NCBI GenBank assembly: GCA_003550305.1
Contig: QKYT01000205.1
Location: 12,271-30,047 of the forward strand
Reading direction: 5' to 3'
Length of the DNA stretch: 17,777 nt
Source: Glomus cerebriforme
Taxonomy: Eukaryota; Glomeromycota; Glomeromycetes; Glomerales; Glomeraceae
The position numbers and the translations under genes were made by a program. Each line of letters opens with the position of its first letter. The stretch's first letter is position 1. Shown here piece by piece: positions 9,141-17,777 of this stretch. The notes under the pieces were generated by a model that did not search any database, had not been told where the DNA came from, and saw nothing but the letters and a program-made list of their open reading frames with translations.

Positions 9141-10718
9141 TAATATCCTAATAAATAACTCCACTTGGATGTGTTCTGCTTTAGATAATTCATAAACTTT
9201 AATATGATTTTTTTTAAACTCTTTTTCCATTTATATACATACTTGCAAGATCTAATTGAGCTGTATTATTTTCTAAATTCACATGTTTTTGCTTATTAAC
9301 ATTAGTTACAATACCATGATAATTAACTGAATATATCCAAATGAATAAATAAAATTTAAATTATTTTGATTATTTAAAAACCAATTACAGATCTCTTGTA
9401 CATTATATTCACCTTATGGTTATTAACATATCAAAATATTCTGCTTTCTTACATTTTCTTCTTTCACTTTATTCAGATCTTTAGAATAAAGATCAATTAT
9501 TTCGTCAATTATGATACTTAAGCTCTCTTTCAAATATGTTCTCGTAAATATTTTGATTAGTTCTATTTCTTTCATATTAAATTTATGAATTTTTGAATAA
9601 TTTGAGAATCAACATTATTCGAATTAAATTGCTAATCCACTGATAATTGAGGGTCTGGTTTGGAATTGATATTTGTTCGATAATATTTCATTATTACATT
9701 GGGTTTTGCCATAATTTCTTTTAATCTGGCAAATACTTGATTCATAGCTATTATTAATTCACTCAAAAAAAAAAGAATGGGACATTAATCTAAAATAACA
9801 ATATTATAAATCAAAATATTATTGTGAAAAATTATATTTACCGATATAAAAATTAGAATAGTCAGTGGGAGTATCTGAAACAATTGCTTTTCTTTAACCA
9901 TATAAAATTTGTGTAACTAAATTATTATCATACAATTCGCTTTCAAAAGGTTGTTGACTACTTGATATTTCCCATAGCAATACACCAACACTTTACATAT
10001 ACTTCATTCATTTAATGAGTATGGTTGCATAAATTATTAATATTGATTATTTGATTTATCGAAAAAATTTTGGATTAATATAAGGAATTATCAAATAAAT
10101 CTGATTCTTTTTAGTAATCCAGATCAGCTAATTTGATAATACTTTGATGAACTAATATGTACCAGAATGCTATTATAAGAATATAAATACAAGTATACCA
10201 ATCTTAAAATAAATAATTTAATATTACTAAATCACGATGCACAATTTCTTTATCATGTAAGCACAAGCTAACCGGTATACAATTTGTATTTATCCTCCTA
10301 AGTAAGATTTCTTTGAAGAGTTCTACCATCAATGTATTTCATGACTAATAAATATTTCTTCACTTGTATATTATGTTTTCTAATTTTAAATGAAATAAAT
10401 AGCTTATTGATTAATGTATTTATAAAGTCAAAAAGTATAATATTTCATACCTTTATCCGTAATTCCATAAAAGCTAACAATATTTTTATGGAAATAAATT
10501 GATAATATACCAATATATATATCATTACATTTTGTAAATACTTCATAAATGATTTCTTTTATATTAGAATTGCCAAGGTAAAAGGATTTTAATACCAGAA
10601 TTTTTCTAATTTATACAATAAACTTTTCTGAAATTATCATCACTGATTTTTTCAATATTAAAAAGTGTTTATTTTAGAAATAACTTCTTCAATCAAATTA
10701 TTTGGATTTTTAGAAATT
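9141..10718 (-). pseudogene. Dead TKL-type kinase with Sel1 repeats, copy 1
   Basis: Read from the right: IEEVISKINTF matches the WIDWIEEAI leader of the intact gene at 11537-13845. A damaged N-lobe follows, then KNIVSFYGITDKG ending in a GT donor at about 10446. After an intron come KKYLLVMKYIDGRTLQR and, in a shifted frame, LHDKEIVHRDL. Next is a broken DFG exon (KLAD then LDY with a stop), an SVGVLLWEISSSQQPF exon, and an exon with NQVFARLKEIM. Then come DEIIDLYSKDLNKVKEENVR, QEICNWFLNNQNN and Sel1-like text (AQLDLASMYINGKRV) that ends at the Helitron at 9140. Stops include TAA just before SVGVLLWE, TAA after QILYG, and TAG after QLSVD. The domain order equals that of the intact gene, so it is a paralogue, about 1.58 kb, truncated in its Sel1 part. 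Confidence 0.8.
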
Positions 10719-11536
10719 ACATTTTATTTTATCAGACTTGAAATATTGTAAGAAAAAGGTGAATACTAGGAAAAAATTTTTTTAACATTAAATATTTATA
10801 CATAGCCACAAAATTTTTCGCCCATGTGATTTAGTTAATCGCATCCAAATATTAAGTACACCAATATTATTTTTTTTGGAAAAAAAAAAGTTAAAGTTAT
10901 TATAATTTAAAGAATATTCGCTGTGTTTAAATACAGAAAAAAAAAGATGAAAAAAAATACAAAGAATTAATATCAAATTTTTTAACGAGCTGACTTTCAT
11001 GGATTTTTTATTTAGAAGCTTTATTTTTCATTGTAAAATACTAGAGTATATTAAATATTTTAAAATAATTCTCTTCTATATTAGGATATTTGAATCAATA
11101 AATAAAAAAAATAATACTTATATTAAACCGCAAGAGTAATCTTATTTTTGGATAACCATGCTCTTAATCCAAATAATCCACCGAATTTCAATTCGCGCTC
11201 TTGTAAAATTAACCACTGACAAAATAGCCATACAAAGTAAGTTAGTTACTATTTTATGTTTTGTTTTATCTTCATTTTTTTTTATTGAATGACATAAATT
11301 AAAATTTAAATCATCAATTTTTAAATTTGAAAATTTTCTATTGTACTGTTTATTTGTTTATTATTTTTTTAGCAACAGTTTTAAATGTTTCAACAAAAAA
11401 ATAAATATTAAACTAAATTCATAATTATAAAAAAATAGATATTTAATTTCTGATATTTGGAGAAATAAAAATGTTAAAAAATTAACTAATTTTACAAGTA
11501 TTGGTTGAACTATTTAAATAATTTGAATTACGTAAA
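10719..11536. other. Spacer and 3' flank of the intact kinase gene
   Basis: The part near 11500 is the 3' untranslated and terminator region of the minus-strand kinase gene. No long gene is seen. A minus frame at 10788-11000 ends in non-repetitive text (NIWMRLTKSHGRKILWLCIN) but begins in poly-Phe/Asn sequence, so it is unproven. One possible exon at 11123-11215 is listed separately. Confidence 0.35.
11123..11215 (-). pseudogene. Possible orphan terminal exon
   Basis: After a CAG acceptor (11218-11216), preceded by TAACTAAC (11248-11241) at a normal branch-point distance, the minus strand reads WLILQERELKFGGLFGLRAW then LSKNKITLAV and TAA at 11123-11125. The composition is that of a structured protein and unlike the surrounding A+T sequence. 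No partner exon is visible upstream, where the 3' flank of the kinase gene lies. It may be a relic of an inserted gene or transposon. The family is not recognised. Confidence 0.25.
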
Positions 11537-13845
11537 TTACTTGTTATTTCTGAGTTTTTTTAACTGATTTTGAGCACTTCGAAATCCTTGTTTAGCAGAT
11601 TGTTCATACCAATAAATTGCTTGATTTATATTTTTTTCATTCCCATCTCCTTTTTCATACATAATACCAAGATTATATTGAGCTACTTTGTGTTCTAAAT
11701 TTGCAGCTTTTTCATATAATTCAACTGATTTTTGTTTATCAACTCTGGTTCCAATTCCGTTATTATAACAACGTCCTAACATAATCATTCCACCTGAACA
11801 TTCTCCTTCAGCCGATTTTTTAAATAATTCAAAAGCTTTTTGATAATTTTTATCAATACCTTTTCCATATAAAAAGCAAAGTCCAAGATAAGTCATAGCC
11901 GTTAAATGTCCATTATTTGCAGCTTTTTTATACCAATAAGCAGCTGTTTTTAAATCTTTTTTAACACACATTCCATTTTCATAAAAAATACCTAGTTCAT
12001 TTTGTCCTATTGCATAATTTTTATTAGCCATCTTTTCAAAACATTCAAAAGCTAATTTCTTATTTCCTGTAATTCCATATCCAAAATCATAACAATGTCC
12101 AACAAAAGTTTGTGCTAATATATGATCTTGTTCTGATGCGCTAATAAATAAAGTAAATGCATTTTCATAATTTCTAATTGTTTCAATTCCTTTATAATTA
12201 AAATATCCAAGTAAAAAAATGGAATCTGAATTATTTTGATTATTTAATAGCCAATTATAAATTTCTTGTAAATTTATATTATGATTATTAAAATAATCAA
12301 GAACATGCTGATTTACTACTTTCCATTCTATTCCTTTATTACACTCCTTAAAAATGAGATCGACTATTTTATTAACCATTATACTTAAATCTATNCNAGA
12401 TGAAGTATTTTCANTAATTTGTTCATTCGTTGATACTGTATNACTATTANATTCTATTTCATTTGTATCCATATTATGAAAATTTTGAATCATTCGAGAT
12501 AATTCTCCGGATAATGAATTTTCAATCTTATCTGAAGTTAGATTTTTATTTTGAATATGATCAGTTATATAATTTTGTTGATCAATTGCTACATTATTTG
12601 AATGTGGAACAAATATTCTTAATTTTTTAACAACTTCATGCATAGATGGTCGATTAGTTGGTTCACCATTCCAACATTCTAATAATTAAAAATGTATATG
12701 ATTAAATAAACTTTTAATAAATAAATAATATATTGAAATAATATTTACCAGTATAAAGATTAGCATAATCATTAGGAGTATCAGGAACAATAGTTTCCCT
12801 CCGACCTTGTGTAATTTCATAACCTAAACCAACATTGTTTGTCTCTTCATAAAATGGTGGGATCCCACTTGANATTTCCCATAGCAATACGCCAACACTA
12901 TATACATCGCTTTTCTCATCTAATTTTGTTTGATTTTTGCTATTCATTAATCTTTTGGGATCAATATAAGGAACCATACCAAATAATTTTGATTGGGATT
13001 TAGACTCTTCTTCAATCCTTTTTGATAAGCCAAAGTCTGCCAACTTGATGACATCCTGATGAACCAATACGTTACAGGAATGCTATAATAAATATAATAA
13101 AATGATCAATAAAATTTACAATACTAATTTATCATTTAATATAATTATATAATATTTACCAAATCACGGTGTACAATTTTTTCATGATGTAAGCATGATA
13201 CAGCACAAGNCAACTGATATGCCAAGTTGTATTTGTTATCCCAAGTAAGTCTATTGAAATTTTTCTTCAAATAGTGTCGAAGAGTACCACCGTTAGCATA
13301 TTCCATCACTAATAAATAATTGTTTGTTTGATAAATTTGATTGTCTAATAAAAAAAAAATAATAATCATTTATTAGAATTATAAAAATGATAATAATAAT
13401 ACAAGTTGATTATTATTAAATCTTTATTAATACCTAACACAAATTTTGTAATTCCATAAAATCGAATAATATTATCATGATAGTCCACATCTCGCTGAAG
13501 CACAATCTAAATTGTGAACGTACAATAATTTAAAAAAAAATTAAGAAATTAAATATAAAAATCAAAAGAGAATATTTTATAATTTTAAAATATAATCACC
13601 TCACGAACAATCCCTTTTATAGTGGCGGAATCAAGATTAAAAAAAGATTTCAACGCAAAATAATTTTCAGTATTGTTATAACTTGCACGAAATACTTTTC
13701 CAAATGCTCCTGAACCAATTACTTGGAAATCATTAAAATGTTCATATTCGTAATATTTAATATGTTTTTTATTGATAGCTTCTTCGATCCAATCAATCCA
13801 TTCATCTGCATTTTCAAAATTTTGCATTTTGTTATTATTAGACAT
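11537..13845 (-). CDS. TKL-type protein kinase with C-terminal Sel1 repeats (apparent 1-bp frameshift)
   Basis: Five exons with GT-AG introns: 13600-13845, 13434-13506, 13160-13344, 12749-13082, 11537-12679. The model gives 659 residues if one extra base is discounted. The start is ATG 13845, with the leader DEWIDWIEEAINKKHIKYY. The kinase domain (about 40-290) has a glycine loop IGSGAFGKV (43-51), ATP-binding Lys66 in FALK, helix-C Glu82 in VREI, hinge MEYANGG, HRDLHSCN (165-172, catalytic Asp167), DFG (184-186), PYIDP in place of APE, SDVYSVGVLLWE, and an ECWN...RPSM end. A linker (VNKIVDLIFKE...) leads to about six Sel1 repeats (about 430-656), for example LGIFYENGMCVKKDLKTAAY; Sel1 solenoids bind partner proteins. 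It would phosphorylate Ser/Thr or Tyr in cytosolic signalling; substrates unknown. GGG at 12660-12662 has one G too many: as written, the frame hits TAA at 12654-12656 after 287 residues, losing the Sel1 part. Seven Ns lie inside. This may be assembly error or a young pseudogene. Confidence 0.85.
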
Positions 13846-13888
13846 GGTGAATGAATAAAATTATTTGACGGAAAATGTTAAAAAAATG

Positions 13889-13907
13889 AATAAATAAATA
13901 AATAAAT
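13889..13907. repeat. (AAAT)n microsatellite in the kinase 5' flank
   Basis: About five uninterrupted AATA/AAAT units lie 45-60 bases upstream of the kinase start codon. Length polymorphism is likely. Any role in expression is speculation. Confidence 0.7.
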
Positions 13908-14905
13908 GGTTATCGTTAAAGTGGTACAAATTACTAAAAATGGAAAAGTTAATTTTTTTTAAAATACAATAGAAAAAAGCATGATCGACAAAGAAACCAT
14001 TTTATAAAATTTTTCACTAGAAAAAATTACAACAATATTAAAGATATAAAAAAAAAATGATTTAAGTAAGAACTTTAAATCTCAAATTGCCAAATGTTTA
14101 CAACAGACCAATCATAATGTTGCAAAATCATGGGATTCTTTACACATGATCGTTGATCGTGAACGATATTAACATACTGTACATTATTTTATGTAACCTA
14201 AATTTATAGTCAAATGCAGTTAAAGTTAAAAATTATTATTTTAGTTTTATTTTTTTTAAAACAAATAATCCACGATTTTAGTCTCCATTTAATAAAAGTA
14301 TTAATAGTTAAGCTATTAGGATTCAGTTATTTATCAATGACAAAACAACGGTCCACAAGGATCGGCAATTCCTGATGGCATGAAAAGTTACATATTTTGG
14401 ACGTTATTACTATATTATCATATTAGCTTCTTAAACTAGTAAATTAAAATTTTCCATTTAGTATGTATTCATATGAAAAACTTTAAATCTGTCATTTTTT
14501 TTAAAACTAGTGGATACAACATATTTTGAGAAATTAAAAAAAATGAATTATGCTTTTATAGTAATTTATATAATCAAAAGATCAAAATAAGTATTGATTT
14601 GTAAAATAAATAAAGAAAAATTTAAACAACGCCCTCAATTCATTTTCCCTGATGGATAAGAACACAAATTATATAAACATTTATTTATTATTTATTTTAG
14701 AATCTATATTTACGTTCATTGTACATGAGCAGTTTCTACATTCTATTATAAATATTTATTTAAATAATATTTCTTTTTAAAAAAATATTTTAAGCCGTTG
14801 TTTGATCATTCAACTGTTTCATTTTGACATTTCTACAATGGGAAGTGTATTATAAGGTGAGAGATAATTCTTTTTCTTGTTCTTAAATCTAAATTTTCTT
14901 TTTAG

Positions 14906-15016
14906 CAGATCTTTCAAGGTTGCACTGATTTAACTGATTTATTTAAACAATTTCAGTTAGTGGATTCGAAAGGTTTATACTAGTCTTATAATGAAAATTG
15001 TGCATTACGGTGTTAG
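14906..15016 (+). pseudogene. Short coding-like relic
   Basis: After a T-rich TTTTTAG acceptor-like run, the plus strand reads QIFQGCTDLTDLFKQFQLVD then SKGLY, a TAG, SYNENCALRC and TAG at 15014-15016. The composition looks like protein rather than A+T noise. It could be one decayed exon. It is short and unrecognised, so the call is weak. Confidence 0.2.
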
Positions 15017-15436
15017 TGAAAGAAAATATTCGATCATGATTGTGCACTAATTTTTGTAAATCTAGGAAAAGTTTTAACTTTTAAATATTAAATTTTTAAA
15101 ATAAACTTTTTAACTATATAATAAATTACATAATGGTTGTATAGTTAACCAATAAAAAAATATTGTTAAATTATAAGTGCAATTATCTAAAAAATTTTAT
15201 AATAATCCGTTGAATTATCCGGCTTATTATTAAAGATATTTTTTTTTTGAAATAGGGTACTTCTTTAATAAATAGTCAAAAATTATATTATAGAAATTAT
15301 ATTATAAATATTTATTCTGAAAATATAAAAATTTATTCAAATCTTTTTTTTTTAATTCAATTTTATATTGCGAGCTAAACTGTTTTGTGATTGGTGAATT
15401 GTTTCATGTTTAAGGAAAAATTCCAAAAACTTCCAA

Positions 15437-15524
15437 GGTGATCATCACCGTACCAGCATTAGAGTAGAATTTTGAGCAGAGTTTCAATAACATTTTAATT
15501 CTGCCCAAAATTCTGGTATGATGA
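15437..15524. repeat. Foldback with a palindrome at its edge
   Basis: AGAATTTTGAGCAG (15466-15479) pairs with CTGCCCAAAATTCT (15501-15514) at 13 of 14 positions. Outside it, TACC at 15451 pairs with GGTA at 15515-15518, and TCATCA (15442-15447) pairs with TGATGA (15519-15524). The left edge carries the palindrome GGTGATCATCACC (15437-15449). CTTCCAA near 15430 and TTGGAAG near 15579 may be more distant arms. It is probably a decayed MITE or foldback element; no target duplication was found. Confidence 0.5.
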
Positions 15525-15852
15525 CAATCAACTCGGTGACAGTTGCAGTGATTTTAGTCTACCACAAAAATTTTCTTTTGGAAGCTCAATTTAAGGCTAG
15601 AGTACACAGTATATGTAAATTTGATAATCACGTGATGGAAAATCAATTTTAAAGTAATACAAGAAAATATCGGTCTGATAAAAAAAAGGCAATATGTGCC
15701 AAACCTTTTTCAGATTTTTTGTGTAAGCTCTTTGGAACCAATAATATACATCGTATAAAAATTAAAGTTTGTTTTATTTCGTTAAGATACTTTTATGTTC
15801 GTATGAAGTTTAAGAAAACTGCCAATTTTTCAAAAAGTCTGCCAATTTTTTA
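15525..15852. other. Spacer up to the duplication breakpoint
   Basis: No gene is seen. A CACGTG hexamer occurs near 15631. CTGCCAATTTTT occurs twice, at about 15820 and 15840, immediately left of the breakpoint where similarity to 9555 begins. The short direct repeat could have taken part in the duplication. Confidence 0.35.
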
Positions 15853-17455
15853 GATTAGTTCTATTTCTTTCATATTAAATTTATGAAATTTTGAATAATT
15901 TGAGAATCAACATTATCCGAATTAAATTGCTAATCCACTGATAATTGAGGATCTAATTTGGAGTTGATATTTGTTCGATAATATTTCATTATTACATTGG
16001 TTTTTGTCATAATTTCTTTTAATCTAGCAAATACTTGATTCATAGCTATTATTAATTCACTATTTCAACACTCAAAAAAAAAGAATGAGACATTAATCAA
16101 AATATTATTGTGAAAAATCATATTTACCGATATAAAGATTAGAATAGTCAATGGGAGTGTCTGAAACAATTGCTTTCTGTAACCATATAAAATTTGCGTA
16201 ACTAAATTATTATCATACAATTCGCTTTCAAAAGGTTGTTGACCACTTGATATTTCCCATAGCAATACACCAACACTTTACATATCACTTCATTCATTTA
16301 ATGAGTATGATTGCATTAAATTATTAATATTAATTATTTAATTTAGTAAAACATTTTAGATTAATATAAGGAACTATATCAAATAAATCTGATTTTGTTG
16401 TTTAAATAATTCTTTAGCTAATTTGATAGTATTTTGATGAACTAATATGCTACCAGAATGTTATTATAAGAATATAAATATAAGGACATCAATCTTAAAA
16501 TAATTTAATAAAATAAAAAGAATTACCAAATCACAATTTCTTTATCATGTAAATACGATATAATGTAAGCTAACCGGTATACAATTTGTATTTATCCTCC
16601 CAAGTAAGATTTTCTTTGAAGGGTTCTACCATCAGTGTATTCCATGACTAATAAATATTTCTTCGCATGTACATTATGTTTTTCTAATTTAAATGAAATA
16701 AATTAAGAATAAACTAGCGTAACCCATTGCTTCACACCGGGATCAATGAACTTAAACAAAATTAGATCACACATGGTTATCGCTTAAAGTTTTTATTAGT
16801 TTGTAATTAGAAATTTATAGATATCAATGCCAAATAAAAAAATACATTGGCTATATTAAATGATATAAATTATGTTTACAATTTATGTTATTAAACATTT
16901 TGAAAGACAATATTTTTGGTCTGATATTCCTGATGATTGATACAAACTGTGATCCCAAACCTTTTAAGATATAAACAAATAATAAATAAAATGTTTATCT
17001 CGCATAGTATAAGAAATTTTAATATGCTTATATGATCAAATATAGAATATTATTCAAAATAATGAAAAAAACTGCCTATTTTAAAAAATTTTTTCATATG
17101 ATTTAAAAAGATTCATATTATCCGATTTATCACCTGGACAAAATTTTCATTCTAAAAAAAAATATGGAATAGATCAGGCGCAGATGCACCACACGTTAAC
17201 AACTCATAATTATTTATACAGCGGCACAACACTGATAACCACCAATCATCAGGCACAGCCAAATCATGCGTTGCACAATTCAGAAATTTAGATTAACCAG
17301 TATAAATATCTAACAACGGTTACACAGGAATTTTTTTAGTTATATAGATAGATTTCATACCTTTATCTGTAATTCCATAAAAGCTAACAATATTTTTATG
17401 GAAATTGATTTCACAATAAAGATTAAGCTAGATATAAATGCAATGGATTTGTAAA
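15853..17455 (-). pseudogene. Dead TKL-type kinase, copy 2, split by a Helitron
   Basis: This is a direct-orientation duplicate of 9555-10495, about 90% identical by eye. It covers the exon with NQVFARLKEIM, the SVGVLLWEISSGQQPF exon, the DFG exon, the LHDKEIV exon, the KKYLLVMEYTDGRTLQR exon and, beyond the Helitron at 16714-17348, the exon with KNIVSFYGITDKG. It shares with copy 1 the TAA before SVGVLLWE and the TAG after QLSVD. Damage of its own includes the frameshift after ILYGY, loss of DFG (KLAKELF in its place), and a six-base in-frame deletion that removes His-Arg of HRD (LHDKEIV directly followed by DL). The Sel1 part is not included in the duplicated segment. The 5' N-lobe fades out by about 17455, just before the foldback at 17472. 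Confidence 0.8.
16714..17348 (-). mobile_element. Helitron remnant, copy B (635 bp), inside a pseudogene intron
   Basis: Read on the minus strand it starts TCTATATAACTA after an A (17349) and ends GGGTTACGCTAG before a T (16713), the same ends as copy A, with no target duplication. Shared internal blocks include CGCTGTATAAATAATTATGA, CCTGATCTATTCCATATT, and part of the 3' coding tail and flank of copy A near 16810-16960. The MIVNRSQ...GQLYVA block is not visible here, so this is a deletion derivative that would depend on helicase from elsewhere. It lies in the intron that follows the YGITDKG exon, and copy 1 of the kinase has no element in the equivalent intron (10395-10445). Confidence 0.75.
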
Positions 17456-17471
17456 TAAATCAATATTTAAT

Positions 17472-17630
17472 AGTTATTCGGCACTTCGTGCCGAATAACT
17501 GTTATATTGGGTAAATCAAATTTGATTGGTTGGTTCGGGGCTCCGCAGGAGCCCGAACCAGTAGACCAATTTGATTCCCAATATTACAAGCTACCCTATG
17601 GGTAGCGTTAGTTATTCGGCACGAAGTGCC
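17472..17630. repeat. Nested GC-rich foldback of four hairpins
   Basis: Hairpin 1: AGTTATTCGGCAC (17472-17484), loop TTC, perfect 13-bp partner to 17500. Hairpin 2: GGTTCGGGGCTCC (17532-17544), loop GCA, GGAGCCCGAACC (17548-17559), 12 bp with one bulged G. Hairpin 3: GCTACCC, loop TAT, GGGTAGC (17590-17606). Hairpin 4: GGCAC, loop GAA, GTGCC (17618-17630). The whole unit is itself an inverted repeat centred on hairpin 2: ATATTGGG...AATCAAATT in the left arm (17504-17523) pairs with AATTTGATTCCCAATAT in the right arm, and hairpins 1 and 4 are mirror copies of one another. Hairpin 3 is present only in the right arm. It is a compact mobile-looking element, similar in style to the double-hairpin or GC-cluster elements known from fungal mitochondrial DNA. 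Confidence 0.8.
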
Positions 17631-17652
17631 AAATGAGTGATTTATCAGGTGT

Positions 17653-17658
17653 CACGTG
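17653..17658. promoter_or_regulatory. CACGTG box upstream of a possible gene
   Basis: TCACGTGA, a palindromic E-box core bound by fungal bHLH regulators of the Cbf1 type, lies 82 bases before an ATG at 17740. A pyrimidine-rich run (17690-17712), typical of fungal start regions, lies between them. Functional assignment is inference. Confidence 0.3.
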
Positions 17659-17739
17659 ATTTTATTCATTTCTCTAAATAAATCGCGTCTCTTTTTAAAC
17701 TTTTCTTCTTGCTAAACTTACAGAGGTTAACTAACAATA

Positions 17740-17777
17740 ATGATGATGAAAAACAGCAAGACAATGAGATATTTAGT
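17740..17777 (+). CDS. Possible gene start running off the right edge
   Basis: Three tandem ATGs begin a frame MMMKNSKTMRYL that is open to the end of the window. The A-rich context (AACAATA before ATG) and the pyrimidine tract upstream suit a fungal start. Twelve codons are too few to name a product, and the frame may be chance. Confidence 0.25.
   Translation, partial: MMMKNSKTMRYL

Larger units (their letters stand above)
13846..15436. other. 5' flank of the kinase gene and A+T-rich spacer
   Basis: The first few hundred bases must hold the promoter of the minus-strand kinase gene; no clear TATA or other box can be singled out in such A+T-rich DNA. A short tandem GATCGT-type repeat lies at about 14148-14165. 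Beyond that, only the coding-like patch at 14906-15016 stands out. Confidence 0.4.

Noticed and set aside
10788..11000. 70-codon minus-strand frame
   Set aside because: Mostly homopolymer-derived Phe, Asn and Lys; the end is more complex but no domain is visible.
12430..12630. 66-codon plus-strand frame
   Set aside because: Antisense shadow of the kinase-Sel1 linker, and contains ambiguous bases.
11537..12643. Stand-alone Sel1-repeat gene starting at ATG 12643
   Set aside because: The codons just upstream continue the kinase C-terminal motif RPSM in the same frame, so the ATG is internal to a kinase-Sel1 fusion. It becomes a separate gene only if the single-base frameshift is real and an internal start is used.
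17472..17630. CRISPR array or bacterial-type terminator
   Set aside because: There are no regularly spaced direct repeats. The hairpins are unequal and nested, and the context is eukaryotic.

Overview
The window looks like nuclear DNA of an arbuscular mycorrhizal fungus of the Rhizophagus type (Glomeromycotina). The reasons are very high A+T, short GT-AG introns of 69-93 bp, a tyrosine-kinase-like (TKL) protein kinase fused to Sel1 repeats, and many dead kinase fragments and transposon remnants. The organism call is inference from gene content and style; nothing here was searched against a database.

Layout. 1-163 is the decayed 3' end of an unrecognised frame. 236-1735 (minus) is a long, GC-richer open frame broken by one in-frame TGA, product unknown. 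2413-2992 (plus) is a dead Asn/Ser-rich gene. 3976-4382 (plus) is an unrecognised coding relic split by a 191-bp MITE whose removal with one target duplication restores the frame. 4791-5038 (plus) is an orphan N-lobe of a second kinase type. 5494-6242 (minus) is a dead Lys/Glu-rich gene. 7683-8152 (plus) is another decayed gene that stops exactly at a Helitron (8153-9140), which still carries the C-terminus of a Pif1-type helicase.

9141-10718 (minus) is a dead kinase-Sel1 gene. 11537-13845 (minus) is the only near-intact gene: a five-exon kinase-Sel1 protein of about 659 residues, apparently broken by one extra base at the kinase/Sel1 boundary. 15853-17455 (minus) is a second dead kinase, a direct duplicate of the first and sharing its stop codons. 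A second Helitron of the same family (16714-17348, opposite orientation) sits in one of its introns. 17472-17630 is a nested GC-rich foldback, and a gene may start at 17740 just after a CACGTG box.

The region reads as birth-and-death evolution of an expanded kinase family: one recent gene between two copies of an already dead paralogue, with Helitrons and foldback or MITE elements landing among the wreckage. The strongest signals are the Helitron pair with matching ends and an empty-site comparison, the MITE with a self-verifying insertion site, the nested foldback near the right end, and the single-base frameshift in the live gene. No CRISPR, bacterial operon, tRNA or rRNA is supported.
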